Of a stretch of 64,000 nucleotides of DNA, positions 46,689 to 58,434 are shown piece by piece. Source of the DNA: Amaranthus tricolor (lineage: Eukaryota; Streptophyta; Magnoliopsida; Caryophyllales; Amaranthaceae); contig NC_080053.1 in NCBI RefSeq assembly GCF_026212465.1, forward strand, positions 7,566,337 through 7,630,336. The letters run 5' to 3'. The stretch's first letter is position 1; every line of letters starts with the position of its first letter. A model generated the notes under the pieces. The model did not search any database and was not told the origin of the DNA. It saw only the letters and a program-made list of their open reading frames with translations. A program made the translations under genes and the position numbers.

Positions 46689-47035
46689 GTATGGATTAGG
46701 GAAGTATGGGAGTGGAAATTGGAATGGAGAAGAACCCTTTATGATTGGGGAAAGGGAGATGAAAATGGTTCAAGGGCTTTGATCTTATCAAACACCCCTA
46801 GATGAGCTAGGCAAGATAGTGTGGTTTGAAAATGCTCATTAAATGGATCTTTCTCTACTAAAAGCCTACAATAAAAGATCAATGAAGCCAACATCCCATG
46901 TATAACCTAAGGTACAACTAATTCTATGACTTGCAATGCTTAACAAATTAATTGCAGGTGAGTTCCTTAAACATATTGGTATTTTAGACCACACACAACC
47001 ATTGTGTCCTTTTTGTAATCTTGAAAAGGAAATAG

Positions 47036-47130
<95 letters not shown>

Positions 47131-47215
47131 CATATATATATATATGTATATATATATACATATATATATATATGTATATATATATACATATATATATATA
47201 TGTATATATATATAC

Positions 47216-47291
<76 letters not shown>

Positions 47292-47333
47292 GTTATATAT
47301 ATATATATATATGTATATAGATATATATATATG

Positions 47334-47406
<73 letters not shown>
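47036..47406. repeat. (TA)n tract of ~370 bp with TATG interruptions
   Basis: Almost pure TA, with regularly spaced GTATATATATATACATA units between 47,115 and 47,230, so it is partly a higher-order repeat. A 30-bp phrase (CTTTTCACTCTCAACTTCAC and onward) is duplicated just after it at 47,410 and 47,453. Frames through it are artefacts. Confidence 0.95.
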
Positions 47407-47407
<1 letters not shown>

Positions 47408-47660
47408 CCTTTTCACTCTCAACTTCACATGGAAACTATATATATATATATACTTTTCACTCTCAACTTCACATGGAAACTATGGATAATGATATGCAAT
47501 GGTTGGGAATTAAAGGAGTTTAATATGAGATGTGCGATATATTCGTACTTCATGGATCGGACTTGCAAGGTTGAGAAAACTTAAGAAGATTTGGAATTTC
47601 ATATTGTTGTATGTAACATGGCGCATTTGGTACAAGAGAAAGAAATCAAGTCTGAAAATG

Positions 47661-48636
47661 CAATACCTGTAAGGGGCCAATCTTTCCTAAATTGAGGTTT
47701 AATATAATACGATAGTAAATAATGCAAAAAATGAAAGTCTAGTAATTGGCCGAGCCGTTATTCTTGCGGAAAAACAGTATTTACAAAAAAAAACTTAAAA
47801 CATTAAAATATAATTTTACATATCACATCTTACTTTAATACATTATTATAGTTACTACTACCTAATATATAAATTACATAGATCCTATAGCCTAATATCA
47901 CATAGAAGATACATTAGCTTCTTAAAAGTCATCTGCTCCCCAAAATAAGGGAACAACTAGTGAAAAAAGATCAGCTACTAAGTCGAGTATAAAAATTTAC
48001 AACAATAATACAAGTATAGAAATATGTGCATTGAAATAAGTAATATGCAAAAATATGTACATCACGATAAATAATATTCAAGGTGCTTTCTGTAGTATCG
48101 TGATTCATTTTTATGTTAAATTCATCATTAAACTTCGCTCATTGACTGATATTACATTTTAGTCTTCAGTTCGTTTTGACATTTTTACTAAGTGTCATTA
48201 ACTTAAACATCAATCATATACATTTTAAAATATTCCAACTTATAAATGATCTTTCATTTATTTTTATTTTCTTAAAAAATCTTAAATAATAAAATAGAAT
48301 AAGAAAACATTAGATTAAGTTGGTATAGTTGATTTAGCTAAAATACAATAATATTATTATATCGAGAAAAAAATAAAATTCAATATAAATTCCTTTTCGA
48401 AAACTAATAATTTAAACCTAAAATTTTTATTAAAGAGAAATAAATTATTAAATAAAAATAATCAAGAACTTAGAAAAAAAGATTGCAACTAATATATTAA
48501 TATATTCTTAATACTTATAAGTTAGCTCGTTGGGCCTCATTAAATTGTTGGGATGAGATATAATCTAACGATAGTATTCTTTGAATTTCTAATGTTGTTA
48601 TGCTTATTATTAAAACTTATATAAGCCTACTACCTC

Positions 48637-48680
<44 letters not shown>

Positions 48681-49385
48681 GTTTATCGCTTTACACAAGT
48701 TATTTTAGTAGGCATGATGTATTGGTTTATAAGACATGGGCCACGTTATATTTTGTCATTTGCTTCACAAATATTATGCTTCAATCTTACTTCTTCAAAG
48801 GCAAAACATGCCAGGCTATAACAGTAAACACGTTGGCTTGATTTTGATACCTTAATTAAGCACTTTATCTATGCTTAATTTGAGCATTACATGTTTTTAT
48901 GCTTGGAAACAACCAGCCATTTTCACAATTTTATTAGTCCTTTCATCATCATTAGTTATGAACTATACTTTAAAAAAAATCAATTAAATTAAAGAAAAAT
49001 AAATATAAAATGATACTCCCACCGTTCAAAGTTGTTCCAAAAGAATATTCTTTTATATTCAATAATAAATTTAATTGAGAAGAAATGGAGATCATAAGTA
49101 TTAAAACATATTAAAAGAAAATTAACGAAATAAATATGACGATCGCAATCATTAAAAATATATTAAAAAAAGTTAGTGGGAAATATGTAAGTATCATAAA
49201 TATTATAAAAATTTTAAAATTTAGGCAAAATATGTAATGGTCATAAACATTAACAATATATTAAAATGGGGATAAATTAGGTCAATTATGTCTAAATTTT
49301 ATGATATACATAGAAAAATTTTTTAACAAATAAAATAGTCTAAAATAAAAAATACAAAACAGTTTGTGATAAAGCGAAATCAGTA
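47661..49385. other. AT-rich intergenic DNA
   Basis: No gene recognised. Contains an (AAT)n microsatellite at 48,636-48,681. A possible MITE left end, TACTCCCACCGTTC, occurs at 49,015 without a clear partner. Confidence 0.5.
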
Positions 49386-49749
49386 CTCCCTCCGTTCCTA
49401 TTTGTTCTTCCTATTTGGGTATTTCACAAAGATTAAGAAAAAGAGAATCTTTGGTGGTAGTGGGTATTATTTTAATTATATAATAGTGGAAAGTAATGAG
49501 TGTATTGGAAGTATGAGGTTGTAGTGGGTATTATTTTAATTAAATAGTAGTGTGAAGTAATGATTGTATTGGAAGTATGAGAGAGAAAATAATTATAAAT
49601 AAAAGAAAATGGGTACATTAAAGGAAAAGGGGATTTTAAGGGGTAAAAGTGAGATAAAAACTTTTTAAAAATAGAAAGTATTTTAAAGTGGAAGAACTTT
49701 TAAAACTACCCGTTATAATAATGTGGAAGATCAAAAAGGACGGAGGGAG
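49386..49749. mobile_element. Stowaway-like MITE (364 bp) with internal duplication
   Basis: Begins CTCCCTCCGTTCC and ends GGACGGAGGGAG, flanked by TA (49,384-49,385 and 49,750-49,751). The phrase GTAGTGGGTATTATTTTAAT through GTATTGGAAGTATGA occurs twice in tandem, so it is larger than the related copy at 12,125. Confidence 0.9.
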
Positions 49750-49987
49750 TAAAAGATAATATACGATGCCCTTGATTTAGAGGCACTATGCATTTCTGCA
49801 TGAGCACCTTTGCGTGTTTATCCCAAAAATGGCTTCTAACAATAAAAGTACTTGGCGTGATAGAAAAGCTGACAATAATTATAATTATTTTTATTAGTTT
49901 AGAAACTCGTATAATCACGATATTTTTAAAGTTTTCATGATTATATATATTATAATTATCAAATTTAATTTTTAATATTAAAATGTA

Positions 49988-50247
49988 CTCCAACCTATTT
50001 ACTTTAAGTGTCTCATATACTTTATACATTTTATTTAATACACTTATATAATTCTTAATATATTTAATTATGTATATCCAAAAATTATAAAAAGTTGATA
50101 TCAATAAACTTTACTTTAAAACGAATAAAATAAAATCACGTTTTACTATGTTTTAACTTATAAAATTAATAATAAAATATAATTTAAGAGTAATAGATGA
50201 ACGATATCACAAAAATAAATGGGACACTTAAGATGGATAAGAGGGAG
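49988..50247. mobile_element. Stowaway-like MITE (260 bp)
   Basis: Inverted ends CTCCAACCTATTTACTTTAAG and CTTAAGATGGATAAGAGGGAG with TA on both sides (49,986-49,987 and 50,248-50,249). Confidence 0.82.
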
Positions 50248-50460
50248 TAATATTTGATACAATAGTATTTGAAGAGTATATAAAAACTACTAAAATTGAA
50301 TATCATACTTACTAGTATAGGAACTCATGCAATGCACGAATTTCTAAGTATAAAATAAATAAAAGTATAGCTTCAAAACTTAATGCGAGTTTAGTATTAT
50401 ATTATGGTGATTAAATTTATCAAACATATGACTCTTATAAAGCAAATATTATAGAAAAAA

Positions 50461-51362
50461 TTACCGTGAATAATACAAACTTTCACTGATTTTTCCTTCA
50501 ATAATAGGAACTTTCGATTTACCCTCAACATTACCAACTTTGATATGTATTTCCCTAGAGCATTCTTAACTTGTTGTTGACCTACAATTATATGTTAAGT
50601 TGCCCAAAAAAAGAAAATACAAAAAATAAAATAAAAAATAAAAAAAAAGTGAAGAAAATGAATTCCTCACCATACCCCTTCCCTATCCCCTTCCTAACCC
50701 CCAGCCCGCATCCTCTACCGGTACCACCATTCCTCACTCTCTGTCACTCCCATTTCCCATCCACTTTCAGCCACTACCACCTTCATCAAAGCCCACCACC
50801 AAAACCAACTCCCTCATCCCTTGCGTAGCCCCCATCCCCCTTTACTCACAACCACCATCTAAGCCTTCCCTCCACTCCACCACCCCCAATCAACCTTCCC
50901 TGAACAGTGCCCTGTGCGGCCTCCCTTACCTCTTTTTCCCTAACGCGACCCCAACAAACAACCACCATAACTACCCACCCTAAATACGAATCACCATCAT
51001 AACCATCTCAAATTCGAACCAATATAATCTTTAATCTACCTTTTTACCACCAAATTCGACCACCACTATTAAATTGGTGTTGCAGATATAGAGTACTAGG
51101 TCTCGTTGGGTGGGGGGCTGCCGTCGCAGGGGGAGGGAGAAGGGGAGGGGGTGGTGCACTGGTGGAGATTAAAGAAGGGAGTTGATATTATTTTTATTTA
51201 AATTTAATTTATCCTGTTTTAGGAAAGAATCACCTATTTTACTGGTTGCATGTGAATTTGAATGCTATGGGAAAATATACCTCAAAATTGGTATTATTTA
51301 AGGTTAATCAAAAGTTCCTATTATTGTAGGAAAATCAATGAAAGTTCACAATCATTTTTATT
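50461..51362. mobile_element. Element with ~100-bp terminal inverted repeats (~0.9 kb)
   Basis: The left end (AAACTTTCACTGATTTTTCC, then AATAATAGGAACTTTCGATT, then CCCTAGAGCATTC) is the inverted complement of the right end (GAATGCTATGGGAAAATA to CAATGAAAGTTCACA). The interior is C-rich (Pro-coding on the plus strand) and has no transposase. It resembles a Mutator-type MITE, but no target duplication was resolved, so the outer limits are approximate. Confidence 0.6.
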
Positions 51363-51764
51363 AAATTCTAGGTAATGTATATAGAATTGCTATAATAAAT
51401 TATATCAATACTTTACTTATTTAGCTACAATTTAAAAATCAATTCTAAATTGGGTAAATTAAATATCATCCAATAAAATAATTTTATTTGTTAAGACTCT
51501 TTAAAAATGACATTTGTCATTTTTTAGTATTTTTATAAGTATGTATGATTTATCGAATACATCACTTTTATTAAATTCTAGGTTATGTATATAGAACTGC
51601 TACAATAAATTACATAAATACTTTACCTATTTAGCTAAAATTTTAAAAAAATCAGATTCTCAAGTAGATAAATCAAATATCATCTACTAAAATAATTTTA
51701 TTTGTCAATGTTCTTTAAAAATGACATTTGTCATTTTCTAGCATTTTTATAAGTATGTATGATT
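51351..51764. repeat. Tandem duplication, 2 x ~205 bp
   Basis: 51,351-51,551 and 51,561-51,764 are direct repeats offset by 210 bp (TTAAATTCTAGGT, AAAATGACATTTGTCATTTT and ATAAGTATGTATGATT occur in both). No coding capacity. Confidence 0.85.
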
Positions 51765-52573
51765 AAAATTTGTAATCTATTTTTTCGTTCTATAAATAAA
51801 CGTATTATTGCTAATTTATTTTTGTTTAATAAATATCGCAATTAATAAATTTAATTATTCCACGTGGTATATATCTTTGTGATGATGCCACATTAAATTT
51901 TCCAATTAATTTGGTTAATAATATAATTTTTTATTTTTTGTTTTATAAAGTGACAATCATTATCGCTTTTATTAGCACTAATCCGAATTGCTTAGACTTG
52001 GTAAGCTAGTCTGAATTGTTGGACTCATTCAAATAAAACTAAATTGAACTTATTAAAGCATAATTAATGATTTGATCAAAAGTGAATTAAATGTGAGGGT
52101 GAACAGCATGGACTGGAAACTTAATTTCTAACTTTAAAAAATTATAACTTTAACATCCATAATTAATAATACAAATCATTGAAAATGGTCTCTATAAGTA
52201 ATTATCTTTTCAAATCGATCCAAAAAAAATTAAAAAACACGTAAAAAGTGATTTAAAAAATCATAAACACATATTTCACATACAATAATTACATATTTAA
52301 CCCACACTATATATCTACTTCAAATGATCCGGTTCAACTAATTTTTAGCCTTTGTATGGCAAGACACCATGAATAATGGATACATAATTATTTTTGAAAC
52401 TCACCTCCCTAAAAAATAAAAGTGTTTCTAATTTATATTTTTCAATAACGGTCAGGATTATATGTAAAAGTTTATTATTAAGTAAACGGTATTTGTATAT
52501 AATTACTCCAAAATATACTTTTTATTATGTAATTGTTATATTTAAACATATATAGAATTTTTGTTATTATATA

Positions 52574-52832
52574 CTACTTCCTATTAGGTTAATAGTCGCA
52601 TTTAGTTTTTCACACTTGTCGAGTTAATATTTTACCCTCAATATCTCTAATTATTCTTAATTAAACATTAAAAATTGTTGATATTAATAATTCTTCCATT
52701 GAGACGAATGACACAAAATTTCATGCGACTATAATTTAACTTATAGATTAAGAATAAAATACAAATTTAGAGTGATATATAAGTGAATAATGACCAAAAA
52801 TAAATAAGACTACTAGCTTAATTAGGAGGAAC
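52574..52832. mobile_element. Stowaway-like MITE (~259 bp)
   Basis: Inverted ends CTACTTCCTATTAGGTTAATAG and CTAGCTTAATTAGGAGGAAC, with flanking TA. Diverged, so the exact right edge is uncertain by a base or two. Confidence 0.65.
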
Positions 52833-53328
52833 TATAAGTTAAATAGACCTATACCACTAATCCCGGATGTTTAGTACGACATAACATGGTTTGTTCGTCT
52901 TAAAAAATTTTAAAACTATCGTATTGTGTTTATATGCTCAATAAAAATATTTAATTTACTCGTTAGAGCATAATATTTGATCAATAATTTGAATTCAAAT
53001 TGTTTCACTTGAATTTTTATTTGGATAATAACTTTAACACGTTCAACTCAAGAACGACCATTACATACAATAATTACCAATAAATAAAATATAAAGAAAC
53101 ATGTAAGTATAACTTATTACCATAATTAAATTACCAAATCTAGCTAGGTTTAAAATAGTCTAATAAAAAAGGAACAAAACAAGGATAAAAGCATAAATGA
53201 AAAAATAAGTTTTGAAGGAGGGAATGTGGGAATAAAAACAAAAAAACTAACAACCATTGATGATAAAAAGCCCACCTTTTAATTTAATAAGTATGTTACT
53301 TGTGGACAAAAAAGAACACATCTTTTTC
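52833..53328. other. Upstream region of the GDSL lipase gene
   Basis: AT-rich promoter-proximal DNA between a MITE and the TATA box. No other feature recognised. Confidence 0.5.
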
Positions 53329-53336
53329 TATATATA
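53329..53336 (+). promoter_or_regulatory. Putative TATA box of the GDSL lipase gene
   Basis: TATATATA 64-71 bp before the ATG, consistent with a short 5' leader. Confidence 0.6.
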
Positions 53337-53399
53337 GGCTTATTTAGTTTACATATTACATACACAATAAAAAATTCATAACAAAATATAGCAAATATC

Positions 53400-54414
53400 A
53401 TGAAGAATTTATGGTTGATGAGATCGATTAATATTACCAACATGGTAGTTTTGGTTTATGTTGTTTTACTTACTACGTTAGCAAGTGGTCAACAATTTAC
53501 AGCAATGTATGTCTATGGAGATTCACTTGTTGACAATGGAAACAATAACTACTTGAATGCTCAAGCCAAAGCAAATTTCTTACCTTATGGGATTGATTTC
53601 TATCAGGGACCCACCGGAAGATTCACCAATGGAAAAACGATAATCGATTTTCTTTGTAATTCTATTGATCTTAATCTCTTATTGTTTTATTGTTCATTTA
53701 AAATTTAACGAAATACTTAATAACTAAAGCCTCCAGATATATATGTATGTGTTACATATTGTTAAATTAGACTGGACTTATTGTGAATGTTAACATATTA
53801 ACGGGGGACACAAGTGCACACACTTCATAAGCCAAGGAGATATATAACATCCCAAAACCATATGGCAATGGGAAGAAGGTCTCTAATAGCTTATAAAGTG
53901 TGCACACCATTTTTAATTTATCGATGTGGGATAACTAATCCCAACACATATTCTATTCTACTCCTCTCACACTAGTCACGAAAACCCTATTTACTAGGAG
54001 TATAGAAGTATACATGGCCTCCTCTTAAAAAGAACATGGAGTATAATAATACTAAACATACATGAAAATTTATCATTTTATTTGTGGTACACATTTTAAG
54101 TTTATTTACAAGTACATAAGATTGGATATTTGATTTTTGTGCAGGTGAGCTAATAGGTATACCTTATATTCCAGCCTTTGCTAATCCTTTTTCAACTGAC
54201 CGAGACATCATATTTGGTGTAAACTACGCCTCAGCTGCTGGTGGTGTTCTTGAAGAAAGTGGACAAGGCTTAGTATTTTCCTTTCCTAGTACTTACAAAC
54301 AGTTGTTATCTTAATTATCCATTAGATTAAATTAAATTTAAAACAAATGGTAATGATTTGTGCTCCTAACTTCTAATTCAAATTTACTAATCTTAACCAT
54401 TAAAACGAATCTTA

Positions 54415-54447
<33 letters not shown>

Positions 54448-57400
54448 GTTAGTGAACATTTAAAGTGAAATTATCAATGATATTTATTTATTTTAGTATT
54501 TTTTCAATGATACCCTTAAGTTTTTTAAATTCTAAAACTTACTTTCGTATTATTCGGATTTTCTAGAATCGGGACCTTATTGCTTTTTTCTTCATATAAT
54601 CATTAAATAGTTTTTTCCTTTCTTTTGTAATTTTAAAAACTTAAAAACATAAAAAAAAACATCTTGCTCATCCCACCCTTTCCACCACCAACTTTCCCTT
54701 TTCACCTTAGCACTTACTCTAGCCTAGCCATCAACCACCAACCACCAACCACCAAGTCACCCCCTTCTAAAATCTAGCCAACCCTAGCCTCTATCGCTGC
54801 CAACCTTAACCACCAAAATCAGAAACTTTATATGAGTAAAGCCGATCCCCACTTGACTAAACCAACCATCACACCAATTTTCGTTAGTCACACAATCAAT
54901 TCTCCATTGAGTTATTGACTTTTTGAAGCTAAAATCATAAATGATATTTCCTCATTATCTTCCTATGAATCACCTTACATTTTTCATATTCAGAGATTTT
55001 AAAGAGATTTTTACGGTACCTCGCTAATCCCTTTTGGCATCCTCTCTTAACTGAAAATCAAGAGTTTCTTTTGTTAAATCATTTTGAGATTGGAGCTAAA
55101 ACATCGTTCCATGTAGGAGCATATATGCTTAACTACTAGTACTTTTCTGAGTCACAAATAATGTTATAATTACCGCGATGTGAAATTACGTGGAGGCAAA
55201 CAGGGGCAGATCCAGGGTTTAGAGTCTCGGGGATTAATGAATGGATAAAATTTGAAGAGAATTTTACTGCAATTCCGACAAAGTTTTGTTTGTAAAATCA
55301 ACAACTAAAATTTTTTTTATTCTAGTAAAATTACATGTAAAAGCATAATAATCTCAATATAAAGTCAAAATAATATCAAAAAGATTAATTAACGTCATTC
55401 TCAACTCAAATGTTAGCAACCAAAAAGATTAATAAAATTTAATTAACGTCATCCTCACATAACGAAAACAAAATCTAACAAATACATTCTCTAGTCAAGT
55501 TGCAAAAAAAATCATCTTGCTCTTTCCCATTATTTTGAATATTTTTAATAAGAACATTAACAAACACTTTCAAAGATAGAAACAAAAATATTTAAAAAGA
55601 TAACACTCTAAAAAAATTAAAAATTTTTTTTAACAAACGTAACACTTTAAAAACATTAATCAATTAATGTCTTATAAAGATTAAAAAAAAATATAAGCAA
55701 AAAAAATTTAAATTCTAATTCATAATGTATAGCAAGATTTTTAACAATTACTTCCTCAAATCCTCTTGCTCTTCCCCATTATTTTGAATATTTTTAATAA
55801 GAACATTAACAAACACATTCAAAGATAGAAACAAAATATTTAAAAAGATAACACTCTAAAAAAATTCAAAAAAAATTTTAACAAACATAACACTTTTAAA
55901 ACATTAATCAATTAATGTCTTAATGATAAAGATTAAAAAAGAAATATAAGCAAAAAAAATTTAAATTATAATTCATAATGTCTAGCAAGATTTTTAACAA
56001 TTACTTCCTCTATTACTCTCATTTTATACCTAGTGTAAAATAACTGAATATTAATGGAAAGAAAAATCTTGTTCGAGAATATGACAAAAAATAACTAAAA
56101 ATATACATAAGTGGTTAAAATAGATAGATAATATTAATAAAATAAAAGTGAGACCATTGCTAAAAAGAAAAATTGTGCAAAAATTGCTTTCTTTTAAATT
56201 TGCATGGGGCCATGTGTCTCCTATGGCTCCATGTGGATCCATCTATGAAGGTAATGATATATTTCTCGCTTTCTTTTACAGGAAAATGCATTAAAAACAA
56301 TTTAAATTTTGAGGATGATTTTGAATTTTTACATCATAAATCATAATAAATTAAAGAAATTGAAATAGTAGTCTGAATCAAGTTGTTAATTGTCATAAGA
56401 AATTGAAGAAGAAAGTGCTTATGGAGAAGAAGTGGGGGAGGGGGAGTAAGTTAGGGTTTCTTTCTTAGTTTTTAAAATTGAAAAATAAATACAAGAAAAA
56501 TATTCAACTATTTTAAAAGCGAAAAAAGTATAAGGTCAGGGTAAAAAAAAATTAAATAATACAGGGTATAACTAAACATCTAAAAATACTTTAGAACATC
56601 ATTAATAAAGTACTAAAATACGTGTCTTATTTAAAATTTACATGAAAGAATAATGACATAAAATTTTTTGAGGGAATCTTGACACCTTCTTGAAAGATCC
56701 ATGATCATCTTGAGAGGTCAACCCCTTTACCATAAAATTAAGGATCTAGTTTATATTTATTGTGAAAAAATGCACCATAAATAATTGTTTTGTTATATGA
56801 AATTAGTTTTTTCATGATAGTGGTCATTAAAGATTTAAAGCGTAAAAAGTAATATGATAGTCATTTTAAATTTTATAGTTTATGTTAATTACTTTATAAA
56901 AATATATTTTTGGAGCGTCAGGCTATTTGTGATTAAAGTAGGAGACTAGAAGTTATTGATGAATTTGTTAATAATAAGTATGGCTGTTTAAATGTGATTC
57001 GACCTGAAAATCTGAACCAAAACCGACAGTTAACCGATTCGAAAATATGTTTCTTTTTAGTTTTATCGAATCGACATTATCCGAACCGAAGTTGCGCCCG
57101 ATCCAATTTACGACAGAAAATCTTAAAATCGAACCCGAATTGCGACCGATTTTTATAATCGACATATAACTGTTAACCAAGATTACCCGAACCTAATAGT
57201 GACTGACCCAAGTCATACTCGACCCGAATCATACTCAAAACCGAACTTGATCCGGCTAAAACCGACTTAAACCAAACTTGTTTTTAATTGAAATGCTGTA
57301 CCTGAACCAATTTTAATATAGAGGTATGATCGACTCATATTCAATCATCTTATTAACATCTATAAAGTAATAGAAATTTTAATAAATTAAATTTTATACA

Positions 57401-58384
57401 TACATGTTTTCATATTTTTAGAGTTAATAATTAATGGTTAATGTTTATTTAACTATTTTTAATCAAATTTTATGAAAAATGATAAAACTTTAATTTAAAT
57501 TTACAGTCAAACAAGTAAAAGTAACAAAATTAATCTCTAACTGATTTGCATTTTAACTATTTTGCCTTAACTAAGGGGAATCTTATCATCAATCAAAAAA
57601 TGTCTAACAACTTAATTTGATATTGACTCGATCTATAGTAATTAATAATACGTAGCCGAATTCTACTGGAAAATAATACCCGAACTCGATCTGTACCCGG
57701 TAAAGCGAACCAATAATTAACCGATGACAGTCCAGACCGATTGACTACTTGACACGAACTTCAACCGAGACCGAACTGATGCTAACCCGATAGCTCAAAT
57801 AACCGATCTTCAGCCAAACAGTGACTAACCGACCTGACCCGTGTGTGACCCGCCGTAACACGCATCCGAAAAATAACTGATCCGAAATACAATTGAACCG
57901 AATGACACCCGTCTGAAACCGACCCAATCACTCGAATGAACACTATTAATAAGCTTCAACTTGTATATAATAAAACCCACATAAAAGCATAGTTGTTAGT
58001 AGTTCATTAAGTTAATATTCTAGTCGACCTTATTCTAGTAAATATGAATTGAGTTATTTTTAAACGGTTAATAATAGATGCAACAGGACATAGGTAGCTA
58101 ATAGCTAATGGCAAGTTTAAAATGTGACAGGGGCAGAGATTTAGTTTCAGTAAACAAGTGGAAAATTTTGGGATGACAAAGAGGCAATTACAAAACCATA
58201 TGAGTGGCCAAGAGTTACAACAATATCTTGAAAAGGCCTTAGCTGTGGTGATCCTGGGAAGCAACGACTATGTCAACAATTATCTCAATCCGGGTTACCC
58301 GACTCGCTCTAAATTTAAGCCCGACAAGTACGCTGATATTGTCATTCATCTTTACTCTAACCAAATCTCGGTAATAATAACTTA

Positions 58385-58434
<50 letters not shown>

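Larger units (their letters stand above)
45604..47660 (+). mobile_element. LINE relic (3' part of the reverse-transcriptase ORF, zf-RVT region)
   Basis: The plus strand encodes motifs of the C-terminal part of plant non-LTR retrotransposon ORF2: RDTTQFWNDSW, SKPLKEIFLGLF, ECGVW, WEWKLEWRRTLYDW, then the zinc-binding segment [19 protein letters not shown] and LKKIWNFILLYVTWRIWYKR. It is 5'-truncated next to the UGT pseudogene and interrupted by a solo LTR (45,940-46,688) and a (TA)n tract (47,036-47,406). Several stops are present. The strand and domain call are from motif recognition; the subfamily is unknown. Confidence 0.65.

Noticed and set aside
46936..47523. Tyr/Ile-rich ORFs over 46,866-47,523 on both strands
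   Set aside because: Translation of the (TA)n microsatellite; only the LINE-like prefix is meaningful.
50571..50828. 85-aa Pro-rich ORF
   Set aside because: Lies inside the inverted-repeat element and consists mostly of C-rich low-complexity sequence.
54455..56620. Possible long inverted-repeat element in GDSL intron 2 (TATCAATGATA near 54,470 and an inverted look-alike near 56,590)
   Set aside because: The similarity is short and gapped; end points and target duplication could not be set.
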